A DNA stretch of 64,000 bases, from positions 19,273 to 83,272 of the forward strand of contig JAOOLP010000002.1 in NCBI GenBank assembly GCA_028408795.1, in the 5' to 3' direction. A program made the translations under genes and the position numbers. This DNA comes from Candidatus Pelagibacter sp. (GTDB lineage: Bacteria; Pseudomonadota; Alphaproteobacteria; Pelagibacterales; Pelagibacteraceae). Numbering within the stretch: position 1 is the first letter of the stretch; each line of letters begins with the position of its first letter. Under the pieces are notes generated by a model that made no database searches, was not told where the DNA came from, and saw nothing but the letters and a program-made list of their open reading frames with translations. Below are positions 1-8,945 of this stretch, piece after piece.

Positions 1-590
1 CCTTTTTTAGCAGCCCAATAACTTTTTAATAATTCTGAAACGCCTTGAATTAAAAGAAATATTATACCTATTAACAAACATGATTTGATAGGCCACATGA
101 ATGGCATCCAAGTTGTATCCATTCCTCTTTCACCTCTTCGAATTGATTCTTCGACATAGCCAATAGTCATGTAAAGAAAAACTATTAAACCTGGAAAATA
201 AAATAATATATATAACCAAAAATCTACAAGACCTTGATTTTTAGTTTTAAAATTTCTGTATAAAAAATCTGCTCTTATGTGAACTCCTTTGGATAGAGCG
301 TATCCTGCTCCTAACATGAATAAGGCCCCGTATAAGAAACGACTTATGTCATAAGCCCAAATAGTTGGAGCTAAAAATAATTTTCTCATAATAACCTCAT
401 ACGTCATTGCTAAAATTAAAGGCATGAGGATCCAACAGACTACATTACCTACACGTTTGCTGAATTTATCTATTGAAGTAATAGTGTTCGCCATCCAATT
501 TGGCATATCAGCTGGCATTTTACTTGAGCCGCCGCGCCTCTCGGCAATCATTTCATCTGAGATGTCTATTTTTGGTTGCTTATCATTCAT
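1..590 (-). CDS. dctQ: TRAP transporter small membrane subunit DctQ (3' end cut by window edge)
   Basis: Reading the minus strand from the ATG at 590 gives an open frame to the window edge, about 196 residues, starting MNDKQPKIDISDEM. A hydrophilic N-terminus of about 45 residues is followed by hydrophobic segments typical of the four-helix DctQ subunit, which pairs with the large permease DctM in periplasmic-binding-protein-dependent, sodium-driven uptake. The gene lies 68 bases downstream of dctP on the same strand, the usual P-Q-M order; dctM would lie beyond position 1. The length suggests the larger DctQ type found with mannitol/chloroaromatic and alpha-keto-acid systems. The true C-terminus is not visible. 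Confidence 0.85.
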   Translation of the reverse strand, partial: MNDKQPKIDISDEMIAERRGGSSKMPADMPNWMANTITSIDKFSKRVGNVVCWILMPLILAMTYEVIMRKLFLAPTIWAYDISRFLYGALFMLGAGYALSKGVHIRADFLYRNFKTKNQGLVDFWLYILFYFPGLIVFLYMTIGYVEESIRRGERGMDTTWMPFMWPIKSCLLIGIIFLLIQGVSELLKSYWAAKK

Positions 591-601
591 AATCTTGTCC
601 T

Positions 602-633
602 AAAAAATTAGAGCGGACCGTTAAATCCGCTCT
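602..633 (-). terminator. Hairpin between dctP and dctQ
   Basis: AGAGCGGA (610-617) and TCCGCTCT (626-633) form a perfect 8-bp GC-rich stem with an 8-base loop. On the minus strand it is followed by AATTTTTT, so it looks like an intrinsic terminator. It lies inside the dctP-dctQ operon, so partial termination or 3'-end protection would yield more binding protein than membrane subunit. That role is inferred. Confidence 0.75.
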
Positions 634-658
634 AAAATATTTTTAAAGTTTTTGCTTA

Positions 659-1753
659 TTACTTTAATGTCGCCGCGTGAGCCATTCCTAGCTTAGCGTT
701 TGACATTTGAGCACCACTCCAGAATGGTACAGCAATATCAGCAAATTCTTTCATTGATTTATAAACTTTAGCGAAGAATTTGTTATCCGCTGCGTTTTTA
801 TTTAATGTTTTCTTTGCTGCTGCCATATATTCTTTAAAGTAGTCTGTTGGAGTATCTTCTAAAATTACTCCGTGCTTAGTAGTTAACTCTCTTAAAGCTT
901 TTCCATTTTCATAGATTCTGTAGCTTAAAGATTTAGCTAATGAAGCGTTTGCAGCTACTTCAAGAGATTTTTTTTCGTGCTTCGTCATTGCTTTGTAAGT
1001 TTTTCCAGTAATATAAAAGTCAGCATTTACTACAACTTGGTGTAAACCTTGTAGGTAATAGTGTTTTAATACTTTTTGGAAACCAAATGTTAAATCTGGT
1101 TTTGGACAACACCATTCTGCTGCATCGATAGTACCTGCTTGTAATGCTGGAAGAATATCTCCACCGCCCATTGCTACAGATGCAATACCGATATCTTTAT
1201 ATGTTTGACCAGGAATTCCTGGAGGTGTTCTGAATTTATATTTTCTAAAATCAGCCATGTCTTTAATTGGTTTTGGAAACCAACCTAAAGCTTCTGGGCC
1301 AACTGGTTGAAGCATAAATCCTTTAATGTCTCTACCCATTTCTTTCCAAAGTTGGTCGTATAATTCTTTACCACCACCATATTGGAACCAAGATAAAAAC
1401 GCTAAGTTATCTATACCTACTCCACCACCTGCTACTGGCGAACCGAATAACATGGCAGCTGGGTGATCGCCAGACCAATAGTGTGTCCAAGCGAATCCGC
1501 AGTCAATTAATCCTTTGTCAACTGCATCTAAAGTTTCTTTTACTCCTACAACAGCTCCTGCTGGTAAAATCTCGAATTTTAGAGATCCATCAGTAAGTTC
1601 TGTTACAGTGTCAGTAAAGTCCTTTAACATTTTCACTTCATCAGCTTTAGTGTTAAGAACGGTCTGACATTTTAATGTTTTTGCGTTTGCAGTAGTCATT
1701 GAAAAACCAACAAATACAGCCAAACTTAAAACAACAGTTAATAATTTTCTCAT
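659..1753 (-). CDS. dctP: TRAP transporter substrate-binding protein DctP
   Basis: 364 residues with a clear Sec signal peptide ending in TTANAK at about residue 25. The mature protein carries the DctP fold, with the conserved substrate arginine region at FRTPPGIPG and the segment ALQAGTIDAAEWCCP. That segment resembles the alpha-keto-acid/lactate-binding branch (TakP type) more than the C4-dicarboxylate branch. It captures a periplasmic organic anion and delivers it to DctQM. The ATG at 1753 is preceded by a strong GGGGGA ribosome site. It is the first gene of the TRAP operon and divergent from the GMC oxidoreductase. The substrate is unknown; a keto acid or other carboxylate is most likely, a sulfonate possible given the neighbourhood. 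Confidence 0.9.
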   Translation of the reverse strand: MRKLLTVVLSLAVFVGFSMTTANAKTLKCQTVLNTKADEVKMLKDFTDTVTELTDGSLKFEILPAGAVVGVKETLDAVDKGLIDCGFAWTHYWSGDHPAAMLFGSPVAGGGVGIDNLAFLSWFQYGGGKELYDQLWKEMGRDIKGFMLQPVGPEALGWFPKPIKDMADFRKYKFRTPPGIPGQTYKDIGIASVAMGGGDILPALQAGTIDAAEWCCPKPDLTFGFQKVLKHYYLQGLHQVVVNADFYITGKTYKAMTKHEKKSLEVAANASLAKSLSYRIYENGKALRELTTKHGVILEDTPTDYFKEYMAAAKKTLNKNAADNKFFAKVYKSMKEFADIAVPFWSGAQMSNAKLGMAHAATLK

Positions 1754-1891
1754 TATTCCCCCGTTTGATTATTATTTATTGCAGAATTAAACCTCTTTAA
1801 AATTTGAGAGTCAAACAATAGAAATAAAACCTTAGGTTGAATTTGATGCATTGGCAATTATGAGTTTTCCTCCTATAAGTATCATTTATCT

Positions 1892-3512
1892 ATGGAAGAA
1901 TTCGATTACATAATTATAGGAGCAGGATCAGCAGGATGTGTTCTTGCAAATAGATTAACTCAAAAAGAGGAAAACAAAGTTTTACTTCTTGAAGCAGGTG
2001 GTAATGATAATTATCCATGGATACACATCCCAGTTGGATATTATAAAACAATGCATAATCCTAAAGTTGACTGGTGTTTCAGAACAGAAAAAGATGAAAC
2101 AATGAATAACAGATCTATAAGATATCCTAGAGGTAAAACTTTAGGTGGCAGTTCCTCTATTAATGGACTCTTATGGATAAGAGGTCAAAGTAATGATTAT
2201 GATAATTGGAGACAAATGGGTAACACTGGATGGGGATGGAATGATGTTCTGCCCTACTTTTTTAAAATCTGAAAACAATGAATTAGGTAAAAGTGAATAC
2301 CATAACGATAGTGGTCCCATTATGGTTTCAAATAAAAAAATTGATTTAAAAATGTTAGATGAATTCCAAAACGCAGCTGAGGAATGTGGAATACCTAAAA
2401 CTAATGATTTTAACACTGGAGATAATACGGGAATTGGTTTTTTTCAATTTACTACTAATCATAATAAATCATTACTTAAACTTAGATGTAGTGCTGCAAA
2501 AGGATATCTAAATCCTGTCAAAAAAAGGAAAAATTTAAAGATTATAACTAATGCACATGTTCAAAAGATAAATTTTGAAGGAACTAAAGCCAATAGTGTA
2601 AGTTTTTATAGAGGAGATAAATTAATTACCGCTAAAGCCAAAAGAGAAATAATTTTATCGGCAGGTTCCATTGGTTCTCCTCATATTCTTCAGGTATCTG
2701 GCATCGGTAATGCGGATAAATTAAGTAAAATTGGTATTAAGACTATTAAAGAATTAAAAGGCGTTGGTATGAATTTACAAGATCATCTTATGTTTAGACC
2801 AGTTTATAAAGTAAAAAATTTAAAGTCTTTAAACGGCAAAATAAACAGTTTATTTGGTAATTTTTTAATTGGTTTGGAATATATATTTAAGCAGAGCGGC
2901 CCAATGACAATGGGGGCTAGTCAAGTATGTGGTTTTGCAAAAAGTGATCCATCAAAAGAAACTCCTAATTTACAATTCCATGTTCAACCAATAAGTACTG
3001 ACATTCTTGGCGCTTCAAAACTGCATGACTTTGATGGAATTACCCCTACAGTGGCAAATATCAGACCTTCAAGCAGAGGAGAAATTTCAATAGTAAGTAA
3101 CGATAGTAGAGTTAATCCAAAAATCAAGATGAACTATTTATCGACAGAAGATGATAGAATGGTAGCTGCTCAAGGATTAAAATTAGTTAGAAAAATTATG
3201 CTAGAAACAAAAACTTTTAAAAAATATGAACCAGAAGAGTATAGACCTGGAGTTCATATTACTGAAGATGAAGAGCTGGTAAAAGCTGGTAGTGAATTTA
3301 CTCAAACAATTTTTCATCCTGTAGGAACATGTAAAATGGGTAAGGATGAGAATGCAGTTGTTAATGACAAATTATATGTACATGGACTTCAAAATTTAAG
3401 AGTAGTAGATGCATCTATAATGCCCAACATTACTTCAGGAAATACAAACGCTCCAACTATAATGATTGCAGAAAAAGGTGCAGAATTTATTTTAAATAAT
3501 CAAATAAAATGA
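1892..3512 (+). pseudogene. GMC-family FAD oxidoreductase (choline dehydrogenase-like), frameshifted
   Basis: Two overlapping frames together make one GMC oxidoreductase of about 539 residues. The first (1892-2272) has the FAD-binding motif [18 protein letters not shown] and [13 protein letters not shown] and stops soon after WNDVLPYFF. The second continues with [13 protein letters not shown], then GSIGSPHILQVSGIG (GMC signature 2), the catalytic-region HPVGTCKMG and the C-terminal TSGNTNAPTIMIAEKGAEF. Removing one T from the run TTTTTT at 2258-2263 restores a single frame reading LPYFLKSENN. Everything else is intact, so this is either a very recent mutation, a base-calling or assembly error in a homopolymer, or slippage. 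The family oxidises alcohols such as choline with FAD; the substrate cannot be read here. The stop overlaps the start of the TerC gene (ATGA). Confidence 0.85.
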
Positions 3513-4081
3513 CAGAAGAAATTATAATTTTAACTCAAATAATATTTATTGATCTGGTTTTAGCAGGCGATAATGCAATTATTATAGGTATGGTAGCCTC
3601 AAAATTTGATCAAGATAAAAGAAAAAAAATAATTTTCTTTGGTATTGGTGCTGCAGTGATTTTAAGAATACTTTTCACTTTGATAACAACTTATCTATTA
3701 ATGATTACCGGGTTAAGACTTATTGGTGGAATTTTACTACTTTATATTTGTTATAAATTATATGTTGACGTGATAAAGGGGCAGATTGAAAAAAAAGATA
3801 TCAAAGTTGATAACAGTTCTTTTAGTAAGGCAATTTTTACAATTATAATGGCTGATGTCACAATGAGTCTCGATAATGTCCTTAGTGTTGCAGGAGCAGC
3901 AAAAGGACATTTCATGTTATTAATTTTCGGTTTAGCTCTATCCATTGCTTTAATGGCATTTGCAGCTAATTTAATAGCAAAATGGATTGAAAAATATAAA
4001 TGGATCGGATGGTTAGGTTTAATAGCTATACTAGTTGTAGCAATAGATCTAATATACACTGATTTAAAATTAATTTTATAA
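3509..4081 (+). CDS. TerC/YjbE-type integral membrane protein
   Basis: 190 residues, almost entirely hydrophobic, about six membrane helices. The paired acidic family motifs are visible: LAGDNAIIIG near residue 20 and MSLDNVLSVAGAAKGH near 115. TerC proteins are linked to metal ion, particularly manganese, handling at or export from the membrane. The start codon overlaps the stop of the GMC oxidoreductase (ATGA), so it is probably translationally coupled to it. A second TerC paralogue sits at 50863-51483. The substrate is not readable from sequence. Confidence 0.85.
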   Translation: MTEEIIILTQIIFIDLVLAGDNAIIIGMVASKFDQDKRKKIIFFGIGAAVILRILFTLITTYLLMITGLRLIGGILLLYICYKLYVDVIKGQIEKKDIKVDNSSFSKAIFTIIMADVTMSLDNVLSVAGAAKGHFMLLIFGLALSIALMAFAANLIAKWIEKYKWIGWLGLIAILVVAIDLIYTDLKLIL

Positions 4082-4083
4082 TC

Positions 4084-4851
4084 ATGTATTTAAAAAAGTA
4101 TAATTTAAAAGGTAAATATTCTTTTGTAACTGGGGCTGGAAAAGGTTTGGGAAGAGCTTGCGCTATAGCTCTAGCCGAAGCTGGGTCTAATTTAATATTA
4201 ATTAGTAGGACAAAAAAAGATTTAGATGCAGTTTCAAAAATTGTAAAAAAATATAAAGTTAAATGTAAAACTTATGTGTGTGATTTAACTAATTACTTAC
4301 AAATAAAACAAATTATAAATAGTCAGCCAAAAATTGATGTTTTAATAAATAATGCTGGAACAAATATTCCTGAGCATTTTTTAAAAATTCGTAAACAAGA
4401 TATGGAAAAAGTTGTAAAAATTAATACTATTGCAGCATTTAATGTTGCTAATTTAGTTGCTTTAAAGATGGTAGAAACAAAAAATAGAAAAAAAATTGGT
4501 GCTGCAATCGTAAATATGTCGTCACAAATGGGTCATGTGGGCGGTCCTATTCGAAGCGTTTATAACATGACCAAATTTGGTATCGAGGGGCTGACCAAAG
4601 GGATGGCGATAGATTTAGCAAAATATAATATTAGAGTAAATAGTATTGCACCAACTTTTGTAGTTACGCCAATGACAAAAAAGTTTTTTAAAAAGAAAGC
4701 CTTTAGGAAAGAAGTTTTAGGAAACATTCCTTTGGGAAGATATGCGGAGTTATCTGAGGTATCTTCTGCAGCAGTTTTTTTAGCATCTGATGCGGCTTCT
4801 ATGATTACTGGAACTTCATTATTGGTAGATGGCGGATGGACAGCAAGATAA
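4084..4851 (+). CDS. Short-chain dehydrogenase/reductase (SDR)
   Basis: 255 residues, the classical SDR length. It has the Rossmann nucleotide motif TGAGKGLGRA near residue 17, the NNAG motif (INNAGTN), a catalytic serine in VNMSSQMG and the active-site YNMTK (YxxxK) followed by FGIEGL. The C-terminus ends ITGTSLLVDGGW, typical of FabG-like members. It oxidises or reduces a hydroxyl/keto group with NAD(P). It starts 2 bases after the TerC gene and its last 16 bases overlap the M23 peptidase gene, so the four genes 1892-5639 look like one transcript. The substrate is unknown; partnership with the adjacent GMC oxidoreductase in alcohol or sugar-acid oxidation is possible. Confidence 0.88.
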   Translation: MYLKKYNLKGKYSFVTGAGKGLGRACAIALAEAGSNLILISRTKKDLDAVSKIVKKYKVKCKTYVCDLTNYLQIKQIINSQPKIDVLINNAGTNIPEHFLKIRKQDMEKVVKINTIAAFNVANLVALKMVETKNRKKIGAAIVNMSSQMGHVGGPIRSVYNMTKFGIEGLTKGMAIDLAKYNIRVNSIAPTFVVTPMTKKFFKKKAFRKEVLGNIPLGRYAELSEVSSAAVFLASDAASMITGTSLLVDGGWTAR

Positions 4852-5639
4852 TAAGTTTTATATTTTTTTTTATAATACCTTTAAACTTATGCGCTACAGA
4901 ATTTCAAGGAAGTTTTAAACAAGGTTCATTTATTTTAGGAAAAACTAATCCAAAATCAAAAGTCTATATAGATAAAACTAAAGTCAGAATTACAAAAGAC
5001 GGATATTTTGCATTTGGAATAGGTAGAGATAGAAAAAACAATATTGTGATTAAAATAATTAATGATGGCAAAACAGATATAATAGAAAAGAAAGTATTCA
5101 AAAAAAAATATTTAATTCAAAGAATAGATGGTTTGCCTCCAAAACAAGTAACGCCACCAAAAGAAGTATATGATCGAATTAAGGCCGATAACATTTTAAT
5201 AGGTAATGCGAGGTCAATAGATAGCGATTTAACTTTTTTTAAAGAGAAGTTTAAAGTTCCACTCAAAGACTCAATTGTGACTGGTGTATATGGAAGTCAA
5301 AGAATACTTAATGGAAAACCTAGAAGACCGCATTACGGTCTTGATTTTGCCTCTGATGAGGGGACTCCAATTATGGCAATGTTAGATGGTGTAGTCACTT
5401 TAGCAGAAGATGACCTTTATTTTACAGGTGGCACAGTAATATTTGATCATGGTCATGGTATAAGCACTTTGTATATGCATTTAAAAGATGTAGATGTGAA
5501 GAAAGGGCAAAAAGTAAAACAAGGTGAAAGAATTGGAACAGTAGGAAAAACTGGTAGATCTACTGGGCCTCACTTAGATATAAGATTAAATTGGTTTAAT
5601 GTGAAATTGGACCCGGCTAGTGTCTTAAAATTAAATTAA
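4836..5639 (+). CDS. M23-family (LytM-type) metallopeptidase, secreted
   Basis: 267 residues. An N-terminal hydrophobic segment ending near LNLCATEF looks like a signal peptide, possibly with a lipidation-like cysteine. A small beta-rich domain follows, then the LytM domain from about residue 140: HYGLD supplies the HxxxD zinc ligands, HGHGISTLYMHL the middle motif, and GPHLDIRLNWF the place where HxH is expected. There the second histidine is an aspartate (HLD), so the third zinc ligand is altered or substituted by Asp. M23 enzymes cut peptidoglycan cross-links or activate amidases. The ATG lies inside the end of the SDR gene. The stop overlaps the convergent xsc stop by nine bases. Confidence 0.87.
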   Translation: MDSKIISFIFFFIIPLNLCATEFQGSFKQGSFILGKTNPKSKVYIDKTKVRITKDGYFAFGIGRDRKNNIVIKIINDGKTDIIEKKVFKKKYLIQRIDGLPPKQVTPPKEVYDRIKADNILIGNARSIDSDLTFFKEKFKVPLKDSIVTGVYGSQRILNGKPRRPHYGLDFASDEGTPIMAMLDGVVTLAEDDLYFTGGTVIFDHGHGISTLYMHLKDVDVKKGQKVKQGERIGTVGKTGRSTGPHLDIRLNWFNVKLDPASVLKLN

Positions 5640-7412
5640 ACTTTTTTGTTGTTTCATATCAGACTTTTTTATTCCAGCAACTCTCACTGGTTTTTTCATT
5701 GCATCTCGTCTGAAAGGTTCGCCTAATTCTTGGTTTAAAATTACCTCAATAAATGTTGTGATGCCTTTTTTTTGATCTTCACAAGATTGTTTAATAGCTT
5801 TAGTTGTTTCTTCCATAGTTTTAACAGTAACACCTTTTAAACCACAAGCCGTAGCAACCTTCGAATAACTTAATTCAGGATCTAGTTCTGTTCCTATAAA
5901 ATTATCGTCGAACCATAAAATAGAATTTCTTTTTTCTGCTCCCCATTGATAATTTCTAAAAATTACCATTGAAATTGCTGGCCATTCTTTTCGAGCGCAC
6001 GAACTCATTTCATTCATGCTTATTCCAAATGCTCCGTCTCCTGCAAAGCCAATTACGGGAGTATCAGGACAACCAATCTTTGCACCGAGAATTGCAGGAA
6101 AACCATACCCACAAGGTCCGAATAATCCTGGAGCTAGATATTTTCTACCTTTTTCAAACGTTGGATATGCATTTCCTATCGCACAATTGTTTCCAATATC
6201 GCTTGATATAATAACGTCTTTTGGCATACCTGCTTGTATTGCTCTCCAAGCTTGCCTTGGGGACATTCTATCTTTATCTCTCTCTCTAGCTTCTTTATTC
6301 CAAACTGTCCCTGGGTCGTCATCCTCATGGTCTAGACTTGATAATTTTTGTAGCCATGCAGATTTTGTCTGGTGAATTAAGTCTTTTCTTTTTTGCCTAT
6401 CTGTATCACCAGCATTTGACGATAATTTTGATAATAATTGTTGAGTGACAAGTTTAGCGTCACCACATATTCCTACAGTTACTTTTTTGGTTAATCCAAT
6501 TCTATCTGAGTTCATATCAACTTGAATTATTTTCGCATTTTTTGGCCAATAATCTATTCCGTAACCAGGTAAAGTAGAAAAAGGATTTAATCTTGTTCCT
6601 AAAGCAAGAACTACATCAGCTTTAGCTATTAATTCCATTCCAGCTTTTGAACCATTGTAACCTAAGGGTCCAACAGCTAAAGGGTGGCTTCCAGGAAAAC
6701 TATCATTATGTTGGTAACCTGAACAAACTGGTGAGTCTAATTTTTCTGCTAATTTAACACAGTCTTCGATTGCACCTCCAATTACAACTCCTGCGCCTGA
6801 GAGAATGACAGGAAATTTTGCATCTGAAAGTAATTTTGCCGCCTTTTCAATCGCCTCTGCTCCCCCTGCTTGTCTTTCCAATCTCACTATGGGAGGTAAA
6901 TCAATATCAATCACTTGTGTCCAATAATCTCTGGGAACATTTATTTGTGCTGGAGCAGATCCTCTTATAGCTTTTTCTATAACCCTATTTAATACTTCAG
7001 CCATTCTAGATGGATCTCTTACTTCCTCTTGATAACAAACCATATCTTTAAACAAATTCATCTGCTCAACCTCCTGGAATCCTCCCTGACCCATTGTCTT
7101 GTTAGCAGCTTGTGGTGTAACTAAAAGTAGTGGAGTATGATTCCAATAAGCAGTTTTAATTGGAGTTACTAAACCTGTAATCCCTGGACCATTCTGGGCA
7201 ATAACCATAGACATTTTTCCAGTCGCTCTTGTGTAACCATCAGCTATTAATCCACCATTAGTCTCGTGAGCAACATCCCAGAACGTGATACCAGCATCAG
7301 GAAAAATATCAGAGATTGGCATAAAAGCAGACCCTATTATTCCAAATGCGTGTTCTATACCATGCATTTGTAAAACTTTTACAAAAGCTTCCTCTGTTGT
7401 CATTTTTGCCAT
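5631..7412 (-). CDS. xsc: Sulfoacetaldehyde acetyltransferase Xsc
   Basis: 593 residues, the usual Xsc length. It is a thiamine diphosphate enzyme with all three domains. The N-terminal Pyr domain has HAFGIIGSAFMPISDIFP and HETNGG with the TPP-activating glutamate. The central Rossmann-like domain contains GAGVVIGGA, and the C-terminal PP domain has the TPP motif GDGAFGISMNE (GDG...N). Xsc converts sulfoacetaldehyde plus phosphate into acetyl phosphate and sulfite, the central step of taurine and other C2 sulfonate degradation in the cytoplasm. It is divergent from suyAB across a 72-base gap, which suggests shared control. No taurine transaminase or phosphate acetyltransferase lies in the window. 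Confidence 0.95.
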   Translation of the reverse strand: MAKMTTEEAFVKVLQMHGIEHAFGIIGSAFMPISDIFPDAGITFWDVAHETNGGLIADGYTRATGKMSMVIAQNGPGITGLVTPIKTAYWNHTPLLLVTPQAANKTMGQGGFQEVEQMNLFKDMVCYQEEVRDPSRMAEVLNRVIEKAIRGSAPAQINVPRDYWTQVIDIDLPPIVRLERQAGGAEAIEKAAKLLSDAKFPVILSGAGVVIGGAIEDCVKLAEKLDSPVCSGYQHNDSFPGSHPLAVGPLGYNGSKAGMELIAKADVVLALGTRLNPFSTLPGYGIDYWPKNAKIIQVDMNSDRIGLTKKVTVGICGDAKLVTQQLLSKLSSNAGDTDRQKRKDLIHQTKSAWLQKLSSLDHEDDDPGTVWNKEARERDKDRMSPRQAWRAIQAGMPKDVIISSDIGNNCAIGNAYPTFEKGRKYLAPGLFGPCGYGFPAILGAKIGCPDTPVIGFAGDGAFGISMNEMSSCARKEWPAISMVIFRNYQWGAEKRNSILWFDDNFIGTELDPELSYSKVATACGLKGVTVKTMEETTKAIKQSCEDQKKGITTFIEVILNQELGEPFRRDAMKKPVRVAGIKKSDMKQQKSLI

Positions 7413-7484
7413 AGAATTCCTTTAAAATAATTTAAATCACTCTTTAAATATATCAAAATTTAGTCTATATCCATTAAATATTTT
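7413..7484. promoter_or_regulatory. Shared divergent promoter region of xsc and suyAB
   Basis: This 72-base gap separates the start codons of xsc (minus) and suyA (plus), so both promoters and any regulator site must lie here or in the gene ends. It is strongly AT-rich, with TTTAAATATAT-like stretches. I see no clear operator palindrome, and neither start has a strong Shine-Dalgarno sequence. Confidence 0.5.
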
Positions 7485-7772
7485 ATGTCACAGCCAGACC
7501 TTATTATCCACGACGAAAAAGACAACGTTGGAGTTGTAGTTATTGAAAAGACTAAAAAAGGTCAAGAATGCAACGCCTGGATCATTGAGAATGATAAAAC
7601 TGTTAAAGTAAATTCAACAAATGAAGTGCCTTTAGGCCATAAAATTGCTCTCCAAGATCTAAAAGAGGGTGATACTATTTTAAAATATGGTCATGATATA
7701 GGTAAAGTTGTTAAATCTATTAAAAAAGGTGATCATGTTCATGTTCACAATGTAAAAACAAAGAAATGGTAA
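7485..7772 (+). CDS. suyA: (2R)-3-sulfolactate sulfo-lyase, small subunit SuyA
   Basis: 95 residues with an SAF-type fold, matching the N-terminal domain of altronate/galactarate dehydratases (UxaA family). The central [20 protein letters not shown] is the typical family core. SuyA and SuyB together release sulfite from 3-sulfolactate, leaving pyruvate. The assignment to sulfolactate rather than altronate rests on SuyB directly downstream (4 bases) and divergent xsc, both sulfonate genes. Residual doubt: separate UxaA-N/UxaA-C pairs can act on other hydroxy acids. Confidence 0.88.
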   Translation: MSQPDLIIHDEKDNVGVVVIEKTKKGQECNAWIIENDKTVKVNSTNEVPLGHKIALQDLKEGDTILKYGHDIGKVVKSIKKGDHVHVHNVKTKKW

Positions 7773-7776
7773 TCTA

Positions 7777-8943
7777 ATGGAAATTCCAAAAAGTTTTTTA
7801 GGATATAAAAGAGAAAATGGTCGAGCGGGAACAAGAAACCACGTAATAATACTTCCAGTAGATGATATATCAAACGCCTGTGCGGAAGCTGTTGCAAATA
7901 ATATTAAAGGTACTATTGCCTTACCTCACTCATATGGAAGACTGCAATTCGGTGCGGACTTAGAATTACATTTTAGAACGATGATTGGAACTGGTAAGAA
8001 CCCAAATGTAGCTGCAGTAATAGTAATTGGGATTGAGCCTAAATGGACAAAAAGAATTGTTGATGAAATTGCTAAAACAGGAAAACCTGTTGAAGGTTTT
8101 CATATTGAAAGAACAGGTGATATTGGAACAATCATGAAAGCTTCTAAAAAAGCTCAAGAATTTTCACAGTGGGCTTCGGAAAAACAAAGAGAAGAATGTC
8201 CATTAAGTGATTTATGGATTTCGGTAAAGTGTGGAGAATCTGATACTACATCAGGGTTGGCATCAAATCCTACAGTTGGAAATCTTATGGAAAAATTAGA
8301 GCCCTTTGGAGTCCATTTGTGTTTTGGAGAAACTTCAGAGCTCACAGGTGCTGAAACAGTTTGTGCAGCTAGAGGAGCAACTCCTGAAGCTAAAGAAAAG
8401 TTTATGAAAACTTGGAGTTCTTATAATGATTTTATTTTAAAAGAAGCAACAAACGATCTTTCAGAGAGTCAACCAACAGCTGGAAATATAGCCGGAGGGT
8501 TAACTACAATAGAGGAAAAAGCTTTTGGAAATTTTCAAAAAATTGGAAATTTGAAATTTATAGACGTACTAGAACCAGCTGAGGAGCCAAAAAAAGGTAA
8601 AGGTTTATATTTCATGGATACGTCATCAGCTGCCGCAGAGTGCGTTACATTGCAAGCAGCTGGTGGATTTAATATCCATTTATTTCCTACTGGACAAGGA
8701 AATATTATAGGAAACCCTATTGAGCCAGTTGTAAAACTTACTGCAAATCCCTTAACAGCAAAATTAATGAAGGAGCACGTAGACTGTGATGTATCTAAAA
8801 TTCTTTCAAGAGAAATGAATTTATCTCAAGCCGGGGATGAGTTAATTAAAACAATGTTAAGAGTAGCTAATGGAAGATTAACTTGTGCAGAAGCTTTAGG
8901 TCATAGAGAATTTGTTATGACAAAACTTTACAGAAGCGCTTAA
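7777..8943 (+). CDS. suyB: (2R)-3-sulfolactate sulfo-lyase, large subunit SuyB
   Basis: 388 residues of the UxaA C-terminal domain family (D-galactarate dehydratase/altronate hydrolase). It opens with the family hallmark [15 protein letters not shown], carries [16 protein letters not shown] with a conserved cysteine (probable metal ligand) and [10 protein letters not shown], and ends with [10 protein letters not shown]. With SuyA it eliminates sulfite from 3-sulfolactate to give pyruvate, using an iron or other divalent metal. Sulfolactate is made by algae and bacteria and is a known marine carbon source. The gene converges on tauE, whose product can export the sulfite formed. Confidence 0.9.
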   Translation: MEIPKSFLGYKRENGRAGTRNHVIILPVDDISNACAEAVANNIKGTIALPHSYGRLQFGADLELHFRTMIGTGKNPNVAAVIVIGIEPKWTKRIVDEIAKTGKPVEGFHIERTGDIGTIMKASKKAQEFSQWASEKQREECPLSDLWISVKCGESDTTSGLASNPTVGNLMEKLEPFGVHLCFGETSELTGAETVCAARGATPEAKEKFMKTWSSYNDFILKEATNDLSESQPTAGNIAGGLTTIEEKAFGNFQKIGNLKFIDVLEPAEEPKKGKGLYFMDTSSAAAECVTLQAAGGFNIHLFPTGQGNIIGNPIEPVVKLTANPLTAKLMKEHVDCDVSKILSREMNLSQAGDELIKTMLRVANGRLTCAEALGHREFVMTKLYRSA

Positions 8944-8945
8944 AC

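Noticed and set aside
2171..2416. Minus-strand open frame across the GMC frameshift
   Set aside because: No family match and it runs opposite to the well-conserved GMC protein.
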